In this document: positions 20,475 to 30,467 of the stretch, in pieces
Position numbering within the stretch: position 1 is the stretch's first letter
How the letters are laid out: each line of letters begins with the position of its first letter
Origin: Azolla caroliniana
Lineage: Eukaryota > Polypodiophyta
Length of the DNA: 64,000 nt
Assembly: GCA_043228905.1 (NCBI GenBank)
Contig: JBHGNT010000022.1
Span: 10,726,001 to 10,790,000 of the forward strand
Direction of reading: 5' to 3'
Translations under genes and position numbers: made by a program
Notes under the pieces: model-generated
Database searches by the model: none
Told to the model about the DNA's origin: nothing
Seen by the model: only the letters and a program-made list of their open reading frames with translations

Positions 20475-20529
20475 ATAGCCTAATGGTAAGGTTTGAATGC
20501 CATAAGGTTGGGGTTGTTGCTTCAAGTCC
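20475..20529 (+). repeat. tRNA-like (SINE-related) segment
   Basis: A-box-like tagcctaatggtaagg and B-box-like gcttcaagtcc at 40-45 bp spacing. A related copy lies about 170 bp downstream. Confidence 0.45.
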
Positions 20530-20643
20530 TCTTTTGCCCATGTAATATGCTATATGGTGTGCATGTAGTGTATTACATGGTTTAGACTATAAAATTCTAC
20601 TTCAAATAAAGTAACGCGTATAATCTCATGTAAATTATCAATA

Positions 20644-20698
20644 TAGGCTAAATAGTAAGGTTTGAGTGTCATAAGGTGGGGGTTATTGGCTCAAGTCC
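20644..20698 (+). repeat. tRNA-like (SINE-related) segment, second copy
   Basis: Taggctaaatagtaagg followed by ggctcaagtcc, with the same intervening words (ataaggtgggggtta) as the copy at 20475. Confidence 0.45.
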
Positions 20699-20844
20699 TC
20701 TCTCGTCCATGTAATGTAACATATATTTCTTTGTATTTGCCTCTACATATAATGTATAATATTATCATAGTGTGTTGTTAATATTATCTTTATGTATAAA
20801 ATATTATCAAGATTTATTTTATTTTAGTTACATATTTATCTTAT

Positions 20845-21400
20845 TGTAGACTGTTAATGTTCACGAAGCTTTCGTACTTCACGACATCGCTACCATTCTC
20901 CACAATTTGCTTGATGCTAAAATTACACACAAGAGGCTTGCGGATCTTCATCGCCTAGAGTCCTCCAAAAAGTTCTGTGTTGGGGATCGTGTATGGCTTC
21001 TCCACCATAACATCAAGACCACTCGAGCTTGCGGTAAATTGGATTACCAACGTTTTGGCATGTACATGATCACTGGTAAGATAAGTGATGTTGCATTGTG
21101 TCTTGGCATGCCTCTGCACATGCGTCTTCATCCAGTGTTTCATGTATCCCTTTTGGAACCTTACACTACTAGTTCAATTCCGGGCCATCTTACAACTCCC
21201 CCACCACCTGTTGAGTTCTTGGAAAGACCCGAATTTCAGGTTGTTGCCATTCTTGATTCAGGTTGTATTACTTGGTTGATTGACTAGGCTATACCCCTAA
21301 TGACCAAACTTGGGAACCTACAACAAATCTTTCAAATGCCGCAGACATGGTCACCACATTTCATCGCCAATATCCTCGTACAAACCCTATAACTTGTGAG
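20845..21400 (+). pseudogene. Chromovirus integrase C-terminus and chromodomain fragment
   Basis: A 5'-truncated fragment. The reading starts VHEAFVLHDIATILHN and continues with GDRVWLLHHNIKT, KLDYQRFGMYMITGKISD and LHPVFHVSLLEPY, the standard integrase C-terminal module of Ty3/gypsy chromoviruses. A chromodomain follows (FQVVAILDS then, after TAG at 21285, GYTPNDQTWEP). The chromodomain normally directs insertion to marked heterochromatin. This family is different from elements A, B and C. No RT or LTR of it is identifiable here, except perhaps the TTCTAGAA-rich segment after it. Confidence 0.8.
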
Positions 21401-21455
21401 ATGTGTCTTCGAAGAAAGGGAATAGTCATGATGATACTCATATTATGCCTCGAAA

Positions 21456-21502
21456 GGATTTGAACCCACAACCTTGTTATACACATATCAAATCCTTAAC
21501 CA
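21456..21502 (-). repeat. tRNA-like segment on the minus strand
   Basis: On the minus strand TGGTTAAGG and GGTTCAAATCC are 28 bp apart, matching pol III box words of a tRNA-derived SINE. Confidence 0.5.
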
Positions 21503-21524
21503 TTGTAATAATATGTTCATATGT

Positions 21525-21880
21525 ATAGTTGTTAGAACATATAATCTAATATCATAAGAATATTCTATATCACTCTACATTCTAGAATGACCTAGAATAT
21601 TTTGGAGTGTTCTATATACTAGAACCTTCTAGAATACTCCATAAACCTTCTAGATTACTCTATACTCTAGATTCTAGAATGTCCTAGAATATTCTAGAAT
21701 GTTCTATATTATTCTACAAGGACTTACAAATAGGGATCTATCAATCATCCCAAAACCAAATTGGTTCAACGTCATTCTATAGCTCTCTTTTGCCTACTCT
21801 TTGTAATATGTCTTGCAATGCAATATAATACTTTACTTTCAATTCTCTCTCTTTGTCTTAACACTCTCTCTCTCTCTCTC
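21525..21880. repeat. TTCTAGAA-rich segment, possible LTR remnant
   Basis: Starts tgttagaaca. From 21585 to 21720 it repeats ttctagaa, cctagaatatt and similar inverted GAA/TTC units many times, like clustered heat-shock-element half-sites. It ends near a CT-rich stretch where LINE H copy 1 begins. Its place after the chromovirus fragment suggests an LTR, unproven. Confidence 0.45.
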
Positions 21881-22422
21881 TCAACTATTAGATACCCCGG
21901 ATATAAAGAAACTAGGTAGGTATATTTTAGAGCTAAAACAACATAGTGAGAATAAGCTACAAAGTGTTAACCATAACCCTTTTAATATTCATCAACATGT
22001 AAGTAGTGTAATTTTTCAAGAACAAAGGGAGATGATGAATGTGGATACACTTATGCCACTCGGCCTCTCTCTTGAGAAAGCAGAAATGCAAAGAACAACC
22101 AAACGCCCTTGGATGTTGGGCTTCAAAACAACTCAACGTGGAGTAGAAACGATTAAGATGATAAGGAAATGTGACCTACGCCGACTTAAAGTTATGGTTA
22201 GGGAACCTTGTACATTGGAACCACAGGGGGCCACATCCACATCGAAATCCTTTGACCTCCTACTTCTTGAAACTAGGCCTAGTATAAAGCCATTTCATTG
22301 TAGAACATGTTTGTTATTTTACTAGAACTATTTAGCTTAAGATCTATTTCTTTTTTCCTTCTTTTTTTTCCCATTTTGTTGTAAACCAATTGTCTCATGG
22401 GCCAATTTTGGCCTTAGAAGAC

Positions 22423-22465
<43 letters not shown>
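21881..22465 (+). pseudogene. LINE H copy 1, strongly 5'-truncated
   Basis: Reads the C-terminal part of LINE H only (LLDTPDIKKLGRYILELK onwards) and aligns to 26035-26620 in copy 2. It ends with the same 3' untranslated tail (ttgttgtaaaccaattgtc, gggccaattttggcctt) and a (ct)n tract at about 22427-22463. 5' truncation and a simple-repeat tail are typical of target-primed LINE insertion. Confidence 0.8.
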
Positions 22466-22466
<1 letters not shown>

Positions 22467-22846
22467 AACGGATCTTTCTGCCATTGTCGTCGCCGTCTAC
22501 AACTATCGTCATCGTTGTAGTCGTCACCATTATCACCGTTGTCGTCAATTCTTGGTCGTCGTAGCTGCCGTCGCCATTGTCGTGTGTAGTCGTTGCCGCT
22601 GTCGTCATTCTCGGTCCCCGCTATCACCTACGCTTCTGACGACATAATCAACTTAGTAAATGAGAGAGCATACATATCCTTATACACTCGAACCTAGCAC
22701 GCAAGGTATCGATGCTCGACTAAGTTTTTTCTGTCCTCTTTGTCTTTTCTTTCTTTTATCTTTTGATTTACAACATGACTTCTAGACGAAACCATAAGAC
22801 GAAGAAATTATAAGTAAGGAAGAATTTTTAGATGTCCTAGGTAGAA

Positions 22847-23530
22847 AAATGGGCGAAAGAGATTGAAGCTGAAAAAAAGAAAGATAAGGAAGAAAAAGAA
22901 GTGCTTATTGCTGAAATAACGAAACTTAAAGTAGACAACACGAACCTTAAGAAACAAGTTAAGGACCTTGAGACATCTAGGGAAGATGGTGAAATATCTT
23001 CCCTAGAGGATATTAAGGACGAGATAAAAAAGGTTAAGGAAGAGGTTTAAAGCGATATGGAATTAACAAAATTTGGGTGGGTTTATGTAGTAAAACGTAA
23101 TATTAAAAAGGAACTAAAGGATGAAAATATTGTAAACACTACCCTTGAGGAGGAAAAAATGCGTCAAGCTCGACGCCTAAATGTACGAGTTACTGGGCTC
23201 AAGGAAGGGGCACCTCTTGACAAAGATGCACAAACATTAGGGAAAATGTTCGGGTACGAAGCCCTACCAATCACTAAAACTTGGAGGGTAGGATGTGACA
23301 CCACTAGGAAAAGAGCTTTGGTCCTTCAGTTTAAGGACCCGGAATCTAGAATCACATTTTTCAAAATGAGACCAATTCCTCGAGGAGCAGGGACCCTATC
23401 TACCTCGATGAAGACCTAACCAAGATGCAAATTGAACATCGTAAAACTTGAATGCCGCGAATCATACAAGCTTGTAAAGAGGGGCGTCGTGCTTTTTACC
23501 GAGACAGATGTGTGATAATAAATGATCGCG
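22847..23530 (+). pseudogene. LINE H ORF1-like: coiled coil plus RNA-binding type domain
   Basis: A frame through a TAA at 23048-23050 encodes a highly charged Lys/Glu coiled coil (22847-23050), then EEEKMRQARRLNVRVTGLKEG and, after frameshift near 23395, the MQIEHRK and MPRIIQACKEGRRAFYRDRCVIIND blocks. The order coiled coil, RRM-like, CTD-like resembles L1-type ORF1 proteins that coat LINE RNA. The resemblance is from motif layout only. Confidence 0.5.
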
Positions 23531-23579
23531 TCGCCAATTGACGGGGTGTGGCCCATGTGACAGACAATAAACTTAGGAC

Positions 23580-24502
23580 GACTTTATGGAACTATAACGG
23601 TGCACTTTGGACACACCCTAGCCGTCTAGAGGAGATTTTGAAGGTATCTGACATACTTTTTTTAGTAGAAACACAGTAGAGCCCAAATCAAGGACTGCCA
23701 CGAGTTGACGGTTTTCGTTGGGAATCTGTCTTTAGACAAACCTCACATCAACATACTACTAGAGGGTCTAGACGGGTTGCGATACTATTTTGGAGACAGA
23801 TACATAATAGGATAGAAATACTAAAGAAAGACCCAAAAGCCCGTTTTATGTGGGTGAAAGTCCTCATTAGCAAGGATCAGGCGATATTTATCACCGTGTG
23901 TTACTTCCCCCCCGAAAGGATCCCGGTATAATATGGTTGGAGAGGCGAGTATAGTTGATGAAGGAACGCCACATGGGCCTTCTCCATACAAACCTTTATC
24001 GGATAAAATAATCCGATATTCTTCTCAAGGGGAAGTCTTCCTTGTAGGAGATTTCAATGGGAGAACCCAATCCCAACAATGCACAATATTTCCGATGGAT
24101 AGAAACCTCGAAATGGTGAATGTTGATCCTTTAGACTTAGACATAATGCGTACATCAAAGGATCAAGGTGCGAACGCCACAAGCTTTGGCCATCATCTGC
24201 TTGAACTTCGAAGCCCACACTAGATGATCATATATAATGGCTTAGCCAAGTGGTCAGGCTCGGAAGCACTCACATGTTTCCCACATGGAGGAGGGGAAAG
24301 CACAGTTGATTACCTAATAGGATGCCCTGAAGCTACCTACATGGTTAACTCCTTCTGGGTGGCCCCATTCCCCATTGGTGCAGACCATAGCTTTCTATAC
24401 TTTGAGCTAAAATGCGACACCTCCCACGCCACCAACTCTAATCAACCAAACCATCACACCATAGTACATTTCACGCATGAGCTCGCTGACATCTACTCCT
24501 GA
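23580..24502 (+). pseudogene. LINE H endonuclease (APE type), decayed
   Basis: Fragments in changing frames contain LWNYNGALW, ILFLVETQ (catalytic Glu), VCYFPPERI, FLVGDFNGRTQ (Asp/Asn pair), STVDYLIGCPE and GADHSFLYFEL (Asp-His). These are in the order expected for the apurinic-type endonuclease of LINEs, which nicks the target and exposes the primer for RT. Several TAG/TAA stops and at least two frameshifts interrupt it. Confidence 0.65.
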
Positions 24503-24834
24503 CATGTTCAAGCCCATGTCTCCTCTTTTTATTCTTCCTTGCCTTTAGAGAACCTCACTATAGAACTCGTACACACCCTTCACTCAGCAGCAATTAGTGT
24601 TTCCCATACACGAAACACACCAATCATAGTAGAATAGGGTCAATGCCACAAAACAAGTGGTATGACGAGGATTGTAGAGAGTTAGTGGTATAGACAACTT
24701 AAAGTGTCACGACTTAGTGGTACTATTTCCTCAGTACATGCTCGAAAAGAGATGTGCAAGTTGACACGTCGTAAAAGATGAGCTTGGGAAGCATCCCAAT
24801 ATTGGGAACTCAACCATATGCTCATGAGTAGGGA

Positions 24835-26443
24835 TTGCACCCTTGCATGGAAGAGACTACGGGAACCGTGAACACAAACACCCATCGAGGATCCCAATAT
24901 TTGGCACACATATATCGAGAGACTCTACCATGTCCCGAACCAACCACAGAACACGACCTACAAAAGCATCTTAATGCCCTAGATGACTTTTGTACACAAC
25001 GAGGACTGGAAGTGAATCTAGCGAATAGTAAAGTCCTTATCTTTCATACATCATCCCGAGTTAGGAGTAAATGTCACCTAATCCTCTCTCATAAACTAGT
25101 TGAGGTAGTTGGATCATATGTATACTTGGGACTCACTTTTAGTGCTCGCTTAGGTAAATTCTCGATGACCCAGGCAACCAAAGATAGGGTAACGAGAGGG
25201 TATGCATCCCTCTCACTCTTAGAGAGTCAATGCCACCAAGCATACTTTCAAGAGCCACAGACAAGGGATGCCTCTTCGACTCATTAATGACCCCTTCCCT
25301 CATGTATGCATCAGTAGTATGGGCTCCAAGTCTACCATCTTTCATGTGGACGCAATTAGAGAGACCTTTGGTGACGATGTTATCACGTCAACTCCGACAC
25401 AAATCAACAACACCACATGACATTATTAGAGTAGAGTTTAGTCTGCCCCCGATGTTAGTAGAAGCACTATTTCAAGTGGTACTTTTTATTCATCGGATAC
25501 ATAGCCAACCACAAGGTAGGATATCTCATCGAGCCTTTGAGGCATCTCGATCCCTACATACGTCTGGAGACACTAGCTCTTGGTATAGCACTGTGGTGAG
25601 TTGGTTACTTGCAAACGGCATAGACATTAATAACCTACCCCCCCTTAAGTACAACCATGGAATTGAACAAACTCTAATATCTCATGAAGACCGTAATAAA
25701 GTGATATGCCAAGAAATATGGCAAATTTACACTCGATATAAATGGATCACCCCACGAGAGCCACTTCTCTCAGTTAGGTTTTATTACACGACCAGGATAT
25801 CTAGATACATTCTTATCAAATGCACTAAGGGTTGCCATAGGACAACTTAGGATATCATCTCACCAACTTGAGATTGAGAATGGTCGGGCTAATAGAGTCC
25901 CTAGAGAGGAAAGGCTATGTAGGTTGAGCCACATAGAGATAGAGGATGAGTATCACTTCACAATCAAGTGCCCAACTTATGCCGAGATACGAGTGGAATA
26001 CCAAGACATATTAGGACCCTCTCCCACCCTCTCCAAACTATTAGATACCCCGGATGTAAAGAGACTAGGTAGGTATATCTTAGAGCTAAAACAAAATAGA
26101 GAGAATAAATTACATAGTGTTAACCATAACCCTTTTACTATTCATCAACCTGTAACTAGTGTAATTTTTTCAGGAACAAGGGGAGACAATGAATGTGGAT
26201 ACACTTACACCGCTTGGCCTCTCTCTTGAGGAAGCCGAAACGCAAAGAACAACCAAATGCCCTCGGATGTTGGGCTTCAAAACAAGTCGACACGGAGTAG
26301 AAAGGATTAAGAAGATAAGGGAACGTGAGCTACGTCGACTAGAAGCTATGGTTGGGGTACCTTTTACATTGGGGCCATGGGCCACATCCACATCGAAACT
26401 ATTTGACCTCCTGCATCTCTTCGAGAGACTTGGATGGAAATGA
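24835..26443 (+). pseudogene. LINE H: RT thumb remnant and C-terminal region
   Basis: The frame from about 24940 reads LNALDDFCTQRGLEVNLANSKVLIF, the conserved RT region just after the catalytic box, followed by YVYLGLTF. The palm with the F/YADD box is absent, so about 1 kb has been deleted before 24940. Downstream frames carry RRIHSQP, a Cys/His segment (HFTIKCPTYAEIRVEY, perhaps part of a zinc-binding domain) and the LLDTPDVKRLGRYILELK block shared with copy 1. Frameshifts occur near 25240 and 26190. Confidence 0.65.
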
Positions 26444-26544
26444 AATTAGGCCTAGTATAACATCATTTTCATTGTAGAACATGTTTGCTATTTTATTTTA
26501 CTAGAACTATTTAGCTTAAAACTCTATTTTTATTTTTATTTTTT

Positions 26545-26615
26545 ACTTTCAATGAATGATAAATATCCCATTTTTTGTTGTAAGCCATTTGTCTCGTGGG
26601 CCAATTTTGGCCTTG
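26545..26615 (+). repeat. LINE H 3' tail (copy 2)
   Basis: The words ttttgttgtaagccatttgtc and gggccaattttggcctt recur at about 22375-22415 and at 48795-48840, marking the common 3' end of this LINE family. Confidence 0.75.
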
Positions 26616-26639
26616 GGTGTGACAATGGAATATGGTCAC

Positions 26640-28520
26640 CCACTAACTACACTACATGGGTAGTCGAACACGTTGAATTGCCAATCGGCAAGACGAACAC
26701 TCCATTGAGGAAAGAATTTCCACTTGCTCCAATAAAGGAAATTGCCACATTAGTACTCCCTTCAACTTTCGTAGATATGCTTTCACTCCATGTCTACCAT
26801 CAAATACAAAAGCGTTGTGTATATTCCAATTATGATGCAATCCCCAATATCTCAAAAATAGAAAAACGATCTCCATCTCTGATTTTGGGTCAACCTGTGT
26901 AAATTGTGCAACACCCCATGTCTAGGTGTCAAATAACATCGTGATAAGACTTGCCAAATTTGAGAAATGTAACTTCAAATCTGACAAGCAATCAGACATT
27001 GTATAAATCGACGAGTACTATCTTCCATTCGAACAGTGCAAAAAAAGCAATTACCCGTTGCTAGTCCACGACACTTTAGAGCTAATCCCGAAGGCAATCC
27101 TCCAATCAAAACTTTCCAAATGAAGACCTTTGCTACAAGTGGAAATTTAGAATGTCAACTACGTTGTAAGATCTGCCACCACCCATGATTGGATTTGTGT
27201 ATTCTCCATTCTTCTTCAGCCTTAGATGATAACCATCCAAGAGACTCAACAGAGCAATAATACAAAAGATTAGTAGTCACTTGTAACAACGACGTTTGAC
27301 CCTTTAAACAATGACGTTTGTAGAGGTAAGGGACCTTGCATCAATGGAATATTTTGTAGTTGTTGCCAAATAAACCCATAATTAGGCAGGAATGCATAAT
27401 AATTGTCATGCTTCAACAAACTCCAAAATTCTTTGAGATGGAGCCTCAACTATATCTCCCACCTCTTTGACCCCCAAACGAAACAAACGATTAAATTGAG
27501 ATCGCATTCTCTCCTTTCCTGGCCAACATAATAACTGAGAAGACACAAGCAACTCTTTTTGCAAAGAATTAGAATGCTCTCTACTAGATGATGGTTTCCA
27601 TACACATAACAAGAGTGCTTCTTGCCATGAGAAAACCAAATGTTGAACACATGTAGAGCCCGGAACCCTAAGTGAAATACATTCATTCAGTAATTTCCAC
27701 CATGAAGCCTTAATTGTTGTCCTCCCATGTGTTATACACTTGTTCTCTATGAAATATTGAACAATAGATATCCATGGTTGTGAGTTTGAACACATGTCTA
27801 GTAATAATGAATATCTACATGCCATCATATGCTTAGATAAGTTCAATGTTCGAGTTCCCCCCAAGCGCTTAGGGGTTGTTAGATGATTCCACGCAACCCA
27901 AGTGATTCCCATCTTATCCCTCTTCTTCCACAACAAATATCGAAGAGGTTGCAAAATAGAATGCAAAGCCTTCTTTGTCCGTGGCAACAATGGCAAGTAA
28001 TATAATATCATGGGTTCCATAATACATTGTACAACCTTCAAGCATACATGAAATGGCCAAGATTGTGACTTCCAATACATGAACATATCCCTCAACTTAC
28101 TAGACATCCATTCAATCAATTGACCATTTGTAACATTCATCCTGAATGGATAGCCCAAGTGTCGAAAAATAGATCCTTTCTTCACCACGGATCCTTGCCA
28201 TCATAAACATTCCAAATCCCTTTCAATACATGATATGAGACTAGAATTCCTCCAATTAATATATAATCTGGAAGTCAATGCAAATTGGTTCCATATAAGC
28301 ATCCCCTTCTCAAGATTCTCTCGTGAGGCTTGTAGAAACATGAAAGAAGGTGTAAACCCAAAATGTCAGCATTTGTTGCAAGCCTTGATAACATTACTAA
28401 CAAGGGATGAGTAACAATAGCAAAAAACAATGGGCTAAGAGGGCATCCTTGACAAACGAATATTCTGAAGGCAATATCTGATGTAACTCCCCCATTAAGC
28501 ATTACTCGAGACACCACAAA
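26640..28520 (-). pseudogene. LINE I, C-terminal RT part (minus strand)
   Basis: On the minus strand the RT block LNGGVTSDIAFRIFVCQGCPLSPLFF lies at about 28430-28520. A long stretch open from 28188 to 27406 follows (IFRHLGYPFRMN, PRTKKALHSILQPLRYLLWKKRD), typical of the region after RT in plant LINEs. Further down, NWNIHNAFVFDGRHG at about 26760-26850 also occurs in such C-termini. The N-terminal side is separated from it by the 28521-32883 element and resumes at 32884. Stops and frameshifts make it non-functional. Confidence 0.75.
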
Positions 28521-30313
28521 CACCTTTGCATTCACAAGTGGAAGGATTGCGCATTCCACTTATAGATTCCTTTTATAATCTTGCGATTTTAGACAATTTC
28601 CAAAAACTTGATACACTAGTATCACATGTTTAAAATAGCATGTAAATTTTGCTAATTTTTTGAGATTTAACAAATTTCTAAATGATAATTTCTAAAATTG
28701 AATAGTTTAGGGATAATGTTTAAATGTTGATAGTTTGCAGATATGAAATGTAGTTAACTTAAAGAAAATCACAATTATGGTCAACTCAAGGCACAAGTTA
28801 AGATTAATGGTTTCACCGTCTTGAGAAGATTAAGGTTACATCTATTGTTAGACTTGAAAATGTTTTAAGTATAAAAGGTAATATTGCAATCCTTAATGTC
28901 ATCATCTATAAATTAGTGCTCATTAACATCCATAAATTCACAACTCAAGAAATGTAGACAATATTCATAAACAATTTTGATAAATCCACAACTCCTAAAA
29001 TGTAGATGATATTCATAAATTGTCAAACTTTAGATGTGAACATTAATATATCAATTTGAACATAACACATAGTTATCAAGGTATCTACAATGTTATAATC
29101 TCCTTCCTTATAAGAATTCCCCTTCAAAATTTGTGAAGTAAATGGCATTTGCAAAGTTCAATTACCATCAACAGAATTATTAATGGTTTTCTTCTAATAA
29201 ATGAAGCACATATTTACCATAAGGTATCTTGTTGTGCAACATACATCTTTAAAAACCTCTTTTATTTGAAAAACAACAAGAGTTTTAAACATGAACACGA
29301 TAGGTTGTATTGAATTGACGTAAAAAATAGAGTTTTCATCATAACTCTATACAATATATTAAATTCATGTTCAAAGTTTTTTTACCGGATTTAAATAATA
29401 ATAATAATAATATATTAAACTTGAGTTCATAGAAAAACCAGATTTTTCATCACAATTCAATACAATGTATCGAGTTCATGTTTAAAGTAATTTTTTCTAA
29501 TTTAAAAAAAAACATTTTCAATTTGTTTCAAATTTTTTTATTTTTTTTCAAATTTTTTTTGTTTCTTTTAATTTCTTTTATTTTTTTATTTTTTATGGAA
29601 AAAATAATAATTTTAAACATGAACTTGATACATTGTATCGACTTGTGATAAAAACTCAGGTTTTTTCATCACTTATTAAAGCTCAAAAACAAAATTCTAA
29701 GACAGAGACGAAATTAGTACTAAGAGAGAAATATTAGTACTAAGAAGAATTTAAGGTGTAGAACACTTGAGAGAAGAAGAGAGAGAGAGAGGGACTGAGA
29801 GGGAATGATGATGACATGAGTTAATCTACGACGTATCGAGTTCATGTTGAAAGTGTTATTTCCGATTTATTTTTTAAAATAATTACATTTTTTCCTATTT
29901 TATTTTGGTATTTTGTTTTTTTCTCTAAAAAGCTTTGAGCTTTAATAAGTGACGATAATAATATTTTATGTATTACAATGTATCGTCTAATGGTCAAGAG
30001 CTTGACCCATGTAGCATAATGTCATGGGTTCAAGTCCTACATATCACGACATGAACTAAGTCAACTTTTTTACATGAACTCGATATGCCTTTTCAACATG
30101 AACTCGATACGGCGTATCGAGTTCATGTTTAAAGTCTAACTTTTTTACATGAACTCGATACGGCGTATCGAGTTCATGTTTAAAGTTTTATTTCCGATTT
30201 ATTTTTTTAAATAATTACATTTTTCCTATTTTATTTTGGTATTTTGTTTTTTTTTCTAAAAAACTTTAAGATTTAATAAGTGATGAAAATAATATTTCAT
30301 GTATTACAATGTA

Positions 30314-30376
30314 TGGTCTAATGGTTAAGAGCTCCACCCATGCAGCACAAGGTCAAGGGTTCGAGTCCTAGCATAT
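30314..30376 (+). ncRNA. Best-preserved tRNA-like module of the array
   Basis: Has an A box (tggtctaatggttaagagc) and a perfect B box (ggttcgagtcc, 30358-30368), spaced as in tRNA genes. The acceptor stem does not pair well, so it is tRNA-like or SINE-like, not a functional tRNA gene. Whether pol III transcribes it is unknown. Confidence 0.4.
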
Positions 30377-30420
30377 CATATCATCAACTAAGTTAACATT
30401 TTTACATGAACTCGATACCC

Positions 30421-30467
30421 CTTTTCAACATGAACTCGATACGCCGTATCGAGTTCATGTTGAAAAG
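30421..30467. repeat. 47-nt near-perfect palindrome
   Basis: Arms of 22 nt flank a central gcc. It is the longest of at least seven related palindromes between 30095 and 31150 (for example 30095-30129, 30147-30179, 30480-30512). It could extrude a cruciform or form an RNA hairpin. Confidence 0.85.

Larger units (their letters stand above)
19792..20844. other. AT-rich non-coding stretch, probable old LTR plus SINE-like pieces
   Basis: Begins with tgtcgtagcg, the terminus expected for the C-old 5' LTR on the minus strand; I could not place the other LTR end. It contains two tRNA-like segments, listed separately, and no ORF I would call real. Confidence 0.4.
22466..26620 (+). mobile_element. 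LINE H copy 2, near full length but decayed
   Basis: Non-LTR retrotransposon. A gtc/gtcgtc-rich 5' segment (22470-22650) is followed by an ORF1-like coiled-coil part, an endonuclease, an RT remnant and a C-terminal region sharing sequence with copy 1. The shared 3' tail ends near 26615. It starts exactly where the (ct)n tail of copy 1 ends, so one LINE copy sits directly after another. Confidence 0.75.

Noticed and set aside
22390-22647. Open frames over the (ct)n and gtc-rich stretch
   Set aside because: Simple-repeat translation; better read as LINE H tail and 5' leader.
30314-30376. Functional tRNA gene
   Set aside because: A and B boxes are good, but acceptor and anticodon stems do not pair convincingly.
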